The notes under the pieces were generated by a model. It worked only from the letters and a program-made list of their open reading frames with translations. It was not told the DNA's origin and did not search any database. A stretch of 62,277 nucleotides of DNA from MWBV01 sp964418095. GTDB taxonomy: Archaea > Nanobdellota > Nanobdellia > Pacearchaeales > GW2011-AR1. The translations under genes and the position numbers were made by a program. Positions 1 through 7,788 of the stretch are shown in pieces. Positions within the stretch are counted from its first letter, which is position 1. Each line of letters opens with the position of its first letter. The stretch lies in the NCBI GenBank assembly GCA_964418095.1, contig CAYQKM010000005.1, forward strand, positions 1 through 62,277. The letters run 5' to 3'.

Positions 1-302
1 CTTGGAGAATACATTTGGAAACCTCCAGAATCTGTGAAATTAATTCCTTTATAATTCATGAATTTTCCTATTCCATTAAGTTTTTTTATTATCTTAGAGC
101 CTTCTCTTAAATAAAGTATAAGCGCATTAGAGATTACAGTTGGAACTTTTATTTCTTTTAACTCCTCTGATGTAAGTGTCTTAACACTACCACGAGTTGC
201 AACTGGCATAAAAAAAGGAGTTTCAACTTTTCCTTTTTTTGTTTGTAGAATACCTATTCTTGCAGAAGTTTTTTTGTCTCTGTGAATTATTTTAAACACC
301 AT
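1..302 (-). CDS. tgtA: archaeal tRNA-guanine transglycosylase (archaeosine biosynthesis), 5' part only
   Basis: The reverse strand reads an open frame from an ATG at 302 out through the left edge of the window, so only about the first 100 residues are present. The protein begins MVFKIIHRDKKTSARIG and carries PFFMPVATRGSVKTLT and TDSGGFQMYS, both hallmarks of the TGT fold; the aspartate of the DSGGFQ stretch belongs to the active site in this family. Archaeal TGT exchanges guanine 15 of tRNA for preQ0, the first committed step to archaeosine. The missing C-terminal part would show whether the PUA domain of full-length archaeal TGT is present. A TATA-like element about 25 nt upstream suggests a leaderless transcript divergent from the AsnRS gene. 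Confidence 0.9.
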   Translation of the reverse strand, partial: MVFKIIHRDKKTSARIGILQTKKGKVETPFFMPVATRGSVKTLTSEELKEIKVPTVISNALILYLREGSKIIKKLNGIGKFMNYKGINFTDSGGFQMYSP

Positions 303-320
303 TAAATTCTTTTGCGGAAT

Positions 321-333
321 GCATATATAAAGC
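321..333 (-). promoter_or_regulatory. TATA-like element of the transglycosylase gene
   Basis: The reverse strand reads GCTTTATATATGC, centred about 25 nt upstream of the ATG at 302. That is the spacing expected when transcription begins at or next to the start codon. No Shine-Dalgarno sequence precedes the ATG. Confidence 0.55.
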
Positions 334-383
334 TTAGCAAGAATAGCTAAAATTTATTAAACCCCTTTTTCTTATGTCTAATC

Positions 384-1697
384 ATGACAGCAGATCAAGC
401 ACATAAATTTATTTCAATACAAAAGGCAATTGAAAAGAAAAAAGGAAAAGTGGCAGTGCGCGGATGGGTGTATAGAGAAAGAGGAAGTAATGCTATGAAG
501 TTTATTGTTTTAAGAGATAGTTCTAATATTATTCAGTGTGTCCTTGAAAAAAAGAATTTTGAAGAACAGTGGAGTGAAATAGATAAGATTAAGATTGAGA
601 GTTCAATTGAGATTATTGGAGAAATTAAAGAGGATAAAAGAGCTCCAACAGGTTTTGAAATCCAAGTTAAGAATATAAATATTGTTCATATAGCAGATGA
701 CTTCCCAATAAATAAAGATTTGAATGAGGAACTGTTAGGAGATAGAAGACATTTATGGTTAAGAAGTAGAAAGATGACAGCAGTCCTTAAGATAAGAAGC
801 ACTGTATTTAATGCAATACATGAATACTTTAGAAAAAACGGATTTTACGAATATCAAAGCCCAATATTTCAAGCAGTTCAGTGTGAAGGAGGAAGTAGTT
901 TATTTAATGTAGATTATTTTGGAAAAAAAGGAGTCTTCTTAGCACAAACTTGGCAATTATATGCTGAGCCAGCGATTTTTGCACTTGAAAAGATTTATAC
1001 TATTGCGCCCTCTTTTAGGGCAGAAGAGAGTAAAACTTCAAGACACTTGACAGAATACTGGCATGCTGAAATGGAAGTTGCTTGGGCTGACTTTAAAGAC
1101 ATCCAAGATTATGGGGAAGGGTTAATAAAAAATATTATTAAAAGAGTTTTAGAAGAAAATAAACCTGAATTAAAAATATTAGAGAGAGATATTAAAAAAT
1201 TAGAGCCAACAGTAAAAAAACCTTTTCCGAGGATAACTTATGATGAAGCATTAAAGATTTTGAAAGATAAATCAAAAATAAAAATCACTTGGGGAAAAGA
1301 TTTGAGAACAATAGAAGAAGATGAATTGAGTAAGTTATATGATACTCCTGTAATTGTTACTAATTATCCTAAGGAGGTGAAAGCATTTTATATGAAAGAG
1401 ACAGAAGGAAATTCTAAAGTTGTAAATGGATGTGACTTTATTGCACCAGAAGGATATGGAGAGATAATTGGAGGCAGTGAGAGAGAATCAGATTTAGATA
1501 AGATTAAAAGTAGATTGGTTGAGATGGGTGAAAAACTTGACTACTATTCCTTTTATTTAGATACTAGAAGGTATGGGAGTGTTAAGCATGGAGGATTTGG
1601 TCTCGGAGTAGAAAGAGTCATATCTTGGATATGTGGATTAGATACAATAAAAGATTCAATTCCATTCCCAAGAACAATGACAAGATTTACACCTTAA
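384..1697 (+). CDS. asnS: asparaginyl-tRNA synthetase (class IIb)
   Basis: This 437-residue protein charges tRNA-Asn in the cytoplasm. The N-terminal 100 residues form the OB-fold anticodon-binding domain (VRGWVYRERG, FIVLRDSS). The class II catalytic core follows, with motif 2 near residues 211-234 (FRAEESKTSRHLTEYW) and motif 3 at the C-terminus (GFGLGVERV, then PFPRT). The FPRT ending and HLTEYWHAE motif 2 look more like AsnRS than AspRS, which usually ends FPRD; the two are close relatives, so a discriminating or non-discriminating AspRS is the alternative. A TATA-like TTTATTA lies about 30 nt before the ATG. A second ATG at 374 is out of frame. Confidence 0.85.
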   Translation: MTADQAHKFISIQKAIEKKKGKVAVRGWVYRERGSNAMKFIVLRDSSNIIQCVLEKKNFEEQWSEIDKIKIESSIEIIGEIKEDKRAPTGFEIQVKNINIVHIADDFPINKDLNEELLGDRRHLWLRSRKMTAVLKIRSTVFNAIHEYFRKNGFYEYQSPIFQAVQCEGGSSLFNVDYFGKKGVFLAQTWQLYAEPAIFALEKIYTIAPSFRAEESKTSRHLTEYWHAEMEVAWADFKDIQDYGEGLIKNIIKRVLEENKPELKILERDIKKLEPTVKKPFPRITYDEALKILKDKSKIKITWGKDLRTIEEDELSKLYDTPVIVTNYPKEVKAFYMKETEGNSKVVNGCDFIAPEGYGEIIGGSERESDLDKIKSRLVEMGEKLDYYSFYLDTRRYGSVKHGGFGLGVERVISWICGLDTIKDSIPFPRTMTRFTP

Positions 1698-1723
1698 ATT
1701 TTAAGATTTAAATTATGGTAGGA

Positions 1724-2110
1724 TTACCATTGGTTATACATATCTTCTTTTGTGTTATGCTTAAGTTTGAGTTCTTTGAATAGGTTTACTTCCTCTTCTT
1801 CTTGTTTTTTCTCTTTAGCTTTTGTTCTCTCTCTTTCAGTTTCCTTTATCTTCCTAGGTTGTTTAATTGGATTTTTCCCTAATGCAAAGAAACACGAAGA
1901 GCAGATTGCCCTTGTTGAGATACTATTTATCCCAGTGTTCATATCTGGACCTTCAATTTCAGCAAAGTAACACATAGATGTTCCTAAGCTTTTTTCGCAC
2001 ATATAGCATCTTTCTTTTTGACTTTTTACAATCTCTCTTTTGGGAGATAGAATTGATTTTGTAGTACTTGTTTTAGAATTTCTTAAAGCGTCAATATATG
2101 CGTTTGCCAT
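1724..2110 (-). CDS. hypothetical protein with a four-cysteine zinc site
   Basis: This 128-residue protein is not one I recognise. It has a CYMC pair at about residues 35-38 and a CSSC pair at about 70-73, spaced as for a treble-clef or ribbon zinc site. The last 45 residues are almost entirely charged (KETERERTKAKEKKQEEEEV), probably a helix or disordered tail. It converges with the AsnRS gene, leaving 26 nt between stop codons. A TATA-like TTTAAAAAA lies about 25-35 nt upstream of its ATG. A nucleic-acid-binding or protein-interaction role is only a guess. Confidence 0.65.
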   Translation of the reverse strand: MANAYIDALRNSKTSTTKSILSPKREIVKSQKERCYMCEKSLGTSMCYFAEIEGPDMNTGINSISTRAICSSCFFALGKNPIKQPRKIKETERERTKAKEKKQEEEEVNLFKELKLKHNTKEDMYNQW

Positions 2111-2225
2111 CTTATCAATCTATCCATATTTGGGAGTTTTTTAAACTTTTCCACTCTTTTTTATCTATTTCCTAGTGTAACGATAGATTTAAAAATATTA
2201 AAGAAAAGTAATTGTATTTAAATTT

Positions 2226-2231
2226 GGAGGT
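2226..2231 (+). promoter_or_regulatory. Shine-Dalgarno site of the acidic small protein
   Basis: GGAGGT sits 6 nt before the ATG at 2238. This strong site supports translation of a gene too short to be convincing otherwise, and stands out because most genes here have no such site. A TATA-like ATTTAAAAATATT lies near 2188-2200, which would give a short leader containing the site. Confidence 0.7.
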
Positions 2232-2237
2232 TAAACA

Positions 2238-2333
2238 ATGTCTAAATACAAAGATGAAGACTTTGATGAAGATGATGAAGACTTTGATGAAGATGAAGAC
2301 TCTGAAGATGATTTCTCTTATGAAGACGATTAA
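2238..2333 (+). CDS. hyper-acidic 31-residue small protein
   Basis: An ATG with a strong Shine-Dalgarno site opens a 31-codon frame ending in TAA. Apart from MSKYK at the start, the product is almost all Asp and Glu with regularly spaced Phe and Tyr (DEDFDEDDEDFDEDEDSEDD), and it ends in DD. The repeated GAT-GAA codons show internal duplication of a short unit. Such acidic peptides can mimic nucleic acid, bind basic proteins or chelate cations, but nothing in the sequence says which. It stands alone between divergent or separately promoted genes. The leadered promoter and ribosome site make it more than a chance frame. Confidence 0.6.
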   Translation: MSKYKDEDFDEDDEDFDEDEDSEDDFSYEDD

Positions 2334-2452
2334 CTTCAATTAATTCTTTTACTGGAGCTTCAATATCTTTAGATTTAATTGTATGGGGTTCCTTTACTTC
2401 TGATATTTTTTTAGTAATAATCTTTAAAAAACATCTTTATTTGTCTAATTAT

Positions 2453-3118
2453 ATGAAAATCGGAGATGTTGAATTAAAGTGGTTAGGACATTCTGGGTTT
2501 TTTATTAAAAACTCTAAGAATATTTACATAGACCCTTTTAATATTAAAGAAGGATTAGAAAAAGCAGACATCATTATGATTACCCATAGTCATTATGATC
2601 ATTGTAGTGTTGCAGATATTAAAAAAATTGTTCAGGATGGAACAAGGATAATACTAACTGCTGACTCTCAGAGTAAAGTTATGAAATTTGATGTTTCAGT
2701 TAAAATAGATATTGTTAGTCCTGGAGAAGAATTAGACATGGGTGATATAAAGGTTTCTGTGTTTCCAGCTTATAATATTGATAAACACTTTCATCCTAAG
2801 GATGAATCTTGGGTAGGATATATCCTTAAAATAAATAATTTAATAATTTATCATGCTGGGGATACTGATTTAATTCCAGAGATGAAGAATTTAACAGGAT
2901 ATCAACAGCCTGGAAAAGAGTTTATTGCACTGCTTCCAGTTGGAGGAAGATTTACAATGAGTGCAGAAGAAGCTGCAGAAGCAGTTAAAATAATAAAACC
3001 AACACTTGCAATCCCTATGCACTATGGTTCTATAGTTGGAGTAAGTGAAGATGCTAAAGAGTTTAAAGAATTATGTGAAGAAAATGATATAAGATGCGAA
3101 ATAATGGAAAAAGAATAG
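2453..3118 (+). CDS. metallo-beta-lactamase-fold hydrolase (UPF0173 type)
   Basis: The protein of about 221 residues has the metal-binding HSHYDHC motif (THSHYDHCSV) near residue 46, an HAGDTD aspartate motif near 140 and a late histidine in PMHYGS. These match the metal-dependent hydrolases annotated UPF0173, whose substrates are mostly unknown. I chose the ATG at 2453 (MKIGDVELKWLGHSGF) over the TTG four codons upstream because a TATA-like TTTAAAAAAC lies about 25-30 nt before it, giving a leaderless transcript. It appears to be a single-gene unit. Confidence 0.8.
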   Translation: MKIGDVELKWLGHSGFFIKNSKNIYIDPFNIKEGLEKADIIMITHSHYDHCSVADIKKIVQDGTRIILTADSQSKVMKFDVSVKIDIVSPGEELDMGDIKVSVFPAYNIDKHFHPKDESWVGYILKINNLIIYHAGDTDLIPEMKNLTGYQQPGKEFIALLPVGGRFTMSAEEAAEAVKIIKPTLAIPMHYGSIVGVSEDAKEFKELCEENDIRCEIMEKE

Positions 3119-3167
3119 TTTATTATTTTAAGCAACGTATTTAAATCAATAAGACTATAGTTTATTA

Positions 3168-3884
3168 ATGAAAGAGAGGAGTTTAAAGAAAGTATACATA
3201 AAGAAATTTTCTAAAATTTCAGGCTTTAAAGTTTGGATAGTTGATGGGAAGTATATTAGGGGGAATATCGATAAGGAATTTACAAATTATGGACAGCATT
3301 ATAGATTTAAATTTATTCCTCCTGATGAATTCTGGATAGATAAAGAGAGGTACCCTGGAGAAGAGAAGTATTTTATTTATAGTATGCTAGTTATGAATCG
3401 GATGATTTCTAGAGGAATGAGCTATAAGAAAGCATCTAAACTTGCTGATAAAATAGAGCAGAAAAAAAGAAATAATTCAAAACTTATTAAAAAAGGAATT
3501 AAGTCTCAAGAAGGTAGAAACAATTTAATAAGGAAAATACACAAAGAATTAATTAAAAAGTATAGCAAGGGTAAGATTAAAGTCTGGATAGTTAGAGGAG
3601 AGTTGGTAAGAGGATTGTTTTTTTTAGATTTTACTGAGGGAGGACATGATAAAGTTTATAGTTTTGTTCCTAAAAACCAGATTTGGATTGATGACGATTT
3701 GGATGATTCTGAAATAAAGTTTGTATTGCTGCATGAAATCCACGAGAGAAACCTTATGGCTAAAGGGATGAGGTATGATGAAGCCCATAATCTTTCTAGT
3801 GAAATTGAATACTCTTGTAGAAAAAATCCTAAATTATTAGAGGGATATTTGAAGAAAGAATTTAAAAAATCAATGGAAATCTAA
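3168..3884 (+). CDS. two-repeat protein with a HEIHER motif in the second repeat
   Basis: This 238-residue protein consists of two homologous halves (about 8-105 and 125-232). Each contains KVWIV-G-x-x-x-RG, a FxxP-x-x-x-x-WID strand and a helix ending G-M-x-Y-x-x-A. The second half carries LLHEIHERNLM (His189, Glu190, His192, Glu193) and AH at 206-207. The first half has SMLVMNRMI at the same place, so the putative metal or catalytic residues are lost there. I recognise the H-E-x-x-E-R...GMxYxxAH pattern as recurring in uncharacterised microbial and phage proteins, but no function follows from it. A TATA-like GTATTTAAATC precedes the ATG by about 26 nt. The Taw3 gene starts 4 nt after its stop, so the two are probably co-transcribed. 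Confidence 0.7.
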   Translation: MKERSLKKVYIKKFSKISGFKVWIVDGKYIRGNIDKEFTNYGQHYRFKFIPPDEFWIDKERYPGEEKYFIYSMLVMNRMISRGMSYKKASKLADKIEQKKRNNSKLIKKGIKSQEGRNNLIRKIHKELIKKYSKGKIKVWIVRGELVRGLFFLDFTEGGHDKVYSFVPKNQIWIDDDLDDSEIKFVLLHEIHERNLMAKGMRYDEAHNLSSEIEYSCRKNPKLLEGYLKKEFKKSMEI

Positions 3885-3888
3885 TATT

Positions 3889-4458
3889 ATGGTTAGGGAT
3901 AGATTTTTGCAGAGAAAGGAAGCTGTTCTTTCAAAAGAAGATATGTCTTTTTCTGGTGTATGGGATAAAAAAATTAAAAAACTATGTGATAAGATAAATA
4001 AAGACCCAGATTATTATACTACTAGCAGTTGCTCTGGAAGAATTATTTTAATGATTTCTAGAGATAAAAAAGGGAAAGACTTATTTTTAAAAACTTGGCA
4101 TGATAAAATTTATTTTTATGATTTTAAAGATTCATTAGAAAAACTATTAGATAAAAAAGAAATTATTAAATTTAAATTAGAGCCCCCTATATTGCATGTT
4201 GCTTGTAGAGATTTAAAAAAAGCAACAGAGATACTAGAGAAATCAAAATATCTTGGTTTTAAAAGAAGCAGTATTTTAACTTTTGATAGAAATATTATTG
4301 TGGAAGTAAATAGCAGTGAAAAATTAGAGTTTCCTGTAATTAAAGATAATTTAATACTTGTAGATGATAGATTTCTAAAATTAGTTCTTGAAATGTCTAA
4401 TTTTAAGCTAGAAAAAGGGTGGGAGAAAATTAAAAAATTAGAAAAAGCAATCAAATAG
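3889..4458 (+). CDS. taw3: tRNA wybutosine-synthesising methyltransferase Taw3/TYW3
   Basis: Taw3 is a SAM-dependent N-methyltransferase acting on the tricyclic wyosine base at position 37 of tRNA-Phe. The 189-residue protein has the family pattern: FLQRKEAVL near the N-terminus, then an Asp-rich helix and the diagnostic YTTSSCSGRI near residues 44-53. The length fits the family. It follows the HEIHER-motif protein by 4 nt in an apparent operon. A Trm5-like methyltransferase, whose family makes the m1G37 precursor, is encoded at 58493-59281. Taw1 and Taw2 are not in this window. Confidence 0.88.
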   Translation: MVRDRFLQRKEAVLSKEDMSFSGVWDKKIKKLCDKINKDPDYYTTSSCSGRIILMISRDKKGKDLFLKTWHDKIYFYDFKDSLEKLLDKKEIIKFKLEPPILHVACRDLKKATEILEKSKYLGFKRSSILTFDRNIIVEVNSSEKLEFPVIKDNLILVDDRFLKLVLEMSNFKLEKGWEKIKKLEKAIK

Positions 4459-4480
4459 CTCTTCAAAAGGGATTTTGTTG

Positions 4481-4490
4481 GTATATATAG
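4481..4490 (+). promoter_or_regulatory. candidate TATA element of ftsZ
   Basis: GTATATATAG is the strongest TATA-like sequence in the 167-nt gap before ftsZ and would give a leader of about 115 nt. A second candidate, CTTATAAATA at 4545-4554, would give a leader of about 50 nt. Either way ftsZ differs from the leaderless genes around it. Confidence 0.45.
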
Positions 4491-4559
4491 GCTAAGCTTT
4501 TTCTTATTTTATACTAATATCCCTTATTTTTTATTTCCATAATTCTTATAAATAGAAGA

Positions 4560-4581
4560 GATTTTATTTTTTCATAAAATC
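4560..4581. promoter_or_regulatory. perfect inverted repeat upstream of ftsZ
   Basis: GATTTTAT, a 6-nt spacer and ATAAAATC form a perfect 8-bp dyad. It overlaps the start site expected from the nearer TATA element, so it could be an operator or, if transcription starts further upstream, a leader hairpin. The arms contain only A/T and two G/C pairs, so chance is possible. Confidence 0.4.
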
Positions 4582-4607
4582 TACTTAGTAGGTTAAGAAT
4601 ATAGCTG

Positions 4608-4615
4608 AAAGGAGG
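4608..4615 (+). promoter_or_regulatory. Shine-Dalgarno site of ftsZ
   Basis: AAAGGAGG lies 10 nt before the ATG at 4626. It is one of only a few strong Shine-Dalgarno sites in the window and fixes the start codon of ftsZ. Confidence 0.8.
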
Positions 4616-4625
4616 ACAAAAAAAG

Positions 4626-5708
4626 ATGGTTTTAGATTTTGCAAAAGAAGCAATAGCAAACACTGCTACTCATAGTATTAACTTTGATGAATTAAAAGCT
4701 GGAAAAGCGAACATAAAAGTTATGGGCTGTGGTGGAATGGGAAGTAATGCTGTAACTTGGCTTTTTAATAAAGGAATAAACGGTGCTACAATCTATGCTT
4801 GTAATACAGATGCTTTACATCTAAGTGTAACTAAAGCTGATGAGAAGATTCTTATTGGTAAAGAAGTTACTAGAGGACTTGGGGCAGGTGGAAAACCTAA
4901 GATAGGTAGAGAAGCTGCTAAAGAGGCTTTATCTGAGCTTAAGAGAGCAGTAGGAAGCGCAGATATGGTATTTGTATTGGCTGGTATGGGTGGTGGAACA
5001 GGAACAGGTGCAGCACCAGTTATAGCTCAAATAGCTAAAGAATCAGGTGCAGTTGTTATAGGAGTTGTAACAATGCCATTTGAATCTGAAAAAGCTAGAA
5101 TTGACAAAGCAGAGTTTGGATTGCAAGAATTGAGAGAAGTTACTGATACTTGTATAGTATTAGATAATAACAGACTTGTTGATATTGCAGGACAATTACC
5201 AATTGAGCAAGCATTTGCAGTAGCAAATGAACTTGTATCTACTATGATTAAAGGTATTGTAGAAACAATTACATTGCCTTCATTAATTAATCTTGATTAT
5301 GCTGATGTTTCAGCAATAATGAAGAATGGTGGAGTATCAGTTATTGGTATTGGTGAAAGCGACTCTCAGGACAAAGTTAATGAAGCAGTTAGGCAAGCCC
5401 TTACTCATCCTCTACTTGATGTGGATTACAGAGGTGCTAGCGGAGCATTGATTCATATAACTTGTGGACCTGACTTAAAATTAGAAGAGTTTGATATTAT
5501 TGGTAGAACAGTTTCAGAGAACTTAGGCCCAGAATCTCAAGTTATTATTGGAGCAAGAATTAGTAAAGACTTTGCAGGAAGAGTTAGAGTTATTACAATA
5601 ATGACTGGGGTTAAATCTCCTTATGTACTTGGAAAAGATTTTGAAGAAGCATATTCTTCATCTCCTTCAAGAGAAGTAAGTGATTTGGGCATTGAAGTTT
5701 GGAGATAA
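4626..5708 (+). CDS. ftsZ: cell division GTPase FtsZ
   Basis: FtsZ polymerises at mid-cell to form the division ring. The 360-residue protein has the tubulin-type GTP-binding signature GGGTGTG at about residues 122-128, preceded by an N-terminal GCGGMGSNAV loop (about 35-43) and followed by the T7 synergy-loop region with the NLDYADV aspartates. A short C-terminal tail after about residue 335 ends GIEVWR, possibly the partner-binding peptide. It has a leadered promoter, a strong ribosome site and a hairpin terminator after the stop, which suggests an independently regulated single-gene unit. Confidence 0.96.
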   Translation: MVLDFAKEAIANTATHSINFDELKAGKANIKVMGCGGMGSNAVTWLFNKGINGATIYACNTDALHLSVTKADEKILIGKEVTRGLGAGGKPKIGREAAKEALSELKRAVGSADMVFVLAGMGGGTGTGAAPVIAQIAKESGAVVIGVVTMPFESEKARIDKAEFGLQELREVTDTCIVLDNNRLVDIAGQLPIEQAFAVANELVSTMIKGIVETITLPSLINLDYADVSAIMKNGGVSVIGIGESDSQDKVNEAVRQALTHPLLDVDYRGASGALIHITCGPDLKLEEFDIIGRTVSENLGPESQVIIGARISKDFAGRVRVITIMTGVKSPYVLGKDFEEAYSSSPSREVSDLGIEVWR

Positions 5709-5743
5709 ACTCTCATTTATTTTAATTTATTTTTTGTTTTTTC

Positions 5744-5762
5744 TGAGGGGATTTTCCCCTCA
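5744..5762 (+). terminator. hairpin and T-rich terminator after ftsZ
   Basis: TGAGGGG, the loop ATTTT and CCCCTCA form a perfect 7-bp GC-rich stem 35 nt after the ftsZ stop, followed by a T-rich run. Such a GC-rich stem is conspicuous in this AT-rich sequence. Archaeal RNA polymerase usually stops at T-tracts without a hairpin, so the stem may instead stabilise the 3' end or block readthrough from the convergent nitroreductase gene. Confidence 0.6.
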
Positions 5763-5820
5763 TTGTATTTTTTATTTTTAGTAAAAAACTTTCATTTATT
5801 ATGTATTTTAGAATTATGAG

Positions 5821-6375
5821 TTAGGCACTTAACTTAGGATCATCCTTCATTTTTTTATTTCCATACTTGTTGAAGTAGAGTATGCTATCTAATTCAATGT
5901 ACCTTTTTTCTTTTGGTTTTTCATATGCATATCCTATTGGAAACATTGCTTCAACCTCAATTTCTTCTGGAATATCTAGTATCTCTTTTATTTCTTCATC
6001 TACAAAATGTCCTATCCAGCATGTAGCTAATTTACTTTCTGTTAATTTCAAAAGAAAGTTTTGTATTGCAGCCCCAGCCTGTTGCCTTAAGTATCTCTCT
6101 CCTCTTTCTTCATAAGATATTTTGGTCCGTTTTGGGTTTGTACAAACCACTACAACGAATTTTGTTTCTGTTATAAAATCTTGTTGCGCTGCTTCTGCTA
6201 ACTTTTCTATTTTATTTTTATCATCTACAAGAATGAATTTAAGAGAGAAATTGTTTCCAGCCATTGGAGTGTATCTTGTAGAATCAATGCACTCAATTAT
6301 ATCTCTCCAATCAGGTTTAGTTGATTTGAATTTTCTTATGCTCCTTCTCCCTTTAATTAGTCTTTCAACTCCCAT
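5821..6375 (-). CDS. nitroreductase-family FMN oxidoreductase
   Basis: The 184-residue protein has the nitroreductase fold: the N-terminal RRSIRKFKS motif (about residues 10-18) that contacts the FMN phosphate, TPMAGNNFS near 36-44, QQAGAAIQNFLL near 100-111 and a C-terminal FPIGYAYEKPKEKR segment. Such enzymes use NAD(P)H to reduce quinones, nitro compounds or flavins; the substrate here is unknown. It converges on ftsZ and lies 49 nt downstream of the mnmA stop on the same strand, so it could be the second gene of that transcript. Confidence 0.85.
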   Translation of the reverse strand: MGVERLIKGRRSIRKFKSTKPDWRDIIECIDSTRYTPMAGNNFSLKFILVDDKNKIEKLAEAAQQDFITETKFVVVVCTNPKRTKISYEERGERYLRQQAGAAIQNFLLKLTESKLATCWIGHFVDEEIKEILDIPEEIEVEAMFPIGYAYEKPKEKRYIELDSILYFNKYGNKKMKDDPKLSA

Positions 6376-6424
6376 TTCTAAATAAAGAAGATGTAGTTTA
6401 AAAATTATTCTTATTTGTTTTCAC

Positions 6425-7555
6425 TTAAAATCTAATTTCTCCACCACCCAAAACCTCATTTTTCTTATAGATTACTACTGCTTGTCCCTCACTTACACCT
6501 GTTATTGCTTTATTAAGGGTTATTTGAAATTGCTTTATTTTTTTATTATATTCCAGTGTGCTTGGAAGTAATTCTCCTACATGTCTTATCCTTGAGAGTA
6601 TTTTAGTTGGTTTGACTTTAAATTTTTCTTTACTCTCTGAAATTAAATGCAGTTCTTTAACAATTACTTTTTTTCTAAAATTTAAAGGATGATTTTCAGG
6701 AGCAGCAACTATTGTATTTGTCTTAACATCTTTTTTAGCAACATACCATCTTGAAGGTTTGGTTTTGTCTTCTCTTTCTATTTCAAACCCATATCTTGGG
6801 CCTAATCTTTGTCCAATTGTATAATAATAAATTCCATCGTGCTCTCCAATTATTTTTCCTTCTGGGTTTAAGATTCTTCCTTTTTTGGGTTTTATTTTTT
6901 TTTGCAGAAATTTTTTAAGGTTTACTTTTCCAACAAAACAGATTCCAACAGTTCCTTTTTTATTGTAATTTGGAAGATTATTCTTCTTTGCAATTTCTCT
7001 TATTTGTTCTTTAGTGTATTCTCCTATTGGAAATAAGCAGTGTGAGAGTTCTTTTTGGGTTATTTTGTAAATAAAATAAGATTGATCTTTAGATTCATCT
7101 TTACCTCTTAGTAGTTTATAGTTTTCTTTAGGTTTTTTATTTTTCTTAATTCTAGCATAGTGTCCTGTTGCAATTAAATTTATTTTTCTCTTTTGAGCTT
7201 CTTGTAATAGTAAAGGGAATTTTATTTTTTGATTACAATCAATATCTGGGTTTGGGGTTATACCCTCTTTATATTTTTCAAACATTTTGTTTATAACTTC
7301 TTTTTTATATTGCTTTTCAAAATCAAGTGTAAGCAGTGGAATATTAAGTTTAGAAGCTATTTTTAATGCCATTTTCCTTTCTGTTCTCCAGGCACATGCT
7401 CCTGTTAGAGGGTCTTTTGTATCTGACCAATTTTTCATAAATGCCCCTATAACTTCATACCCTTGCTTTTTTAAGATAAGAGCAGCTACACTTGAATCAA
7501 CTCCTCCTGACATTGCTAATAATACTTTTTGCTTTTGGCTGCTTGTTTCTTTCAT
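6425..7555 (-). CDS. mnmA: tRNA 2-thiouridylase MnmA, bacterial type
   Basis: MnmA adenylates and thiolates U34 of tRNAs for Lys, Glu and Gln. The 376-residue protein has the PP-loop SGGVDSS at residues 16-22, the first catalytic cysteine in NPDIDCNQ (Cys107) and the second in GICFVG (Cys206), followed by the GxHxGxxYYTIGQR-like central domain and a C-terminal beta-barrel. All catalytic residues are present and the length is normal for bacterial MnmA. Archaea normally thiolate U34 with Ncs6/TtuA-type enzymes, so this gene is probably of bacterial origin, although MnmA occurs in several DPANN genomes. tRNA-Asn lies upstream on the same strand. Confidence 0.93.
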   Translation of the reverse strand: MKETSSQKQKVLLAMSGGVDSSVAALILKKQGYEVIGAFMKNWSDTKDPLTGACAWRTERKMALKIASKLNIPLLTLDFEKQYKKEVINKMFEKYKEGITPNPDIDCNQKIKFPLLLQEAQKRKINLIATGHYARIKKNKKPKENYKLLRGKDESKDQSYFIYKITQKELSHCLFPIGEYTKEQIREIAKKNNLPNYNKKGTVGICFVGKVNLKKFLQKKIKPKKGRILNPEGKIIGEHDGIYYYTIGQRLGPRYGFEIEREDKTKPSRWYVAKKDVKTNTIVAAPENHPLNFRKKVIVKELHLISESKEKFKVKPTKILSRIRHVGELLPSTLEYNKKIKQFQITLNKAITGVSEGQAVVIYKKNEVLGGGEIRF

Positions 7556-7636
7556 TGAAGAATTAGTAACTGTTCATTTAAAAATAAACCTATACGGTTT
7601 AATAGAAATATTATTTATTATTTGAATTTATAAGAG

Positions 7637-7710
7637 CGACCCGGGCAGGACTCGAACCTGCGACTTCACGGTTAACAGCCGTGCGCTCTAACCAACTGAG
7701 CTACCAGGTC
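7637..7710 (-). tRNA. tRNA-Asn (GTT)
   Basis: The reverse strand folds into a complete cloverleaf. The acceptor arm GACCTGG pairs with CCGGGTC with one wobble, the D arm is GCTC/GAGC, and the anticodon loop is CTGTTAA with anticodon GTT. The T arm is GCAGG/CCTGC with TTCGAGT in the loop, and the discriminator base is G. It is 74 nt long, has no intron and no encoded CCA. Confidence 0.97.
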
Positions 7711-7788
7711 TTGGTTGTTTTGTTTTTTTAGGGATTTTTATGTTTTATTAACCCTTATAAAAAATTTAACTTATTTCCTTATTTAAAA

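Noticed and set aside
2281..2420. A protein-like reading frame on the reverse strand, with KISEVKEPHTIKSKDIEAP-like residues.
   Set aside because: It has no ATG, GTG or TTG before a stop, and it continues antisense through the acidic-peptide gene, where it becomes a low-complexity His/Leu run. It may be a remnant, but it is not a supported gene.
3168..3884. Zinc metalloprotease call from HEIHE.
   Set aside because: The motif is H-E-x-H-E-R, not the HExxH of metalloproteases, and the later Glu ligand pattern is missing.
4560..4581. A riboswitch in the ftsZ leader.
   Set aside because: There is only one short A/T-rich stem and no conserved core; it is listed as an inverted repeat only.
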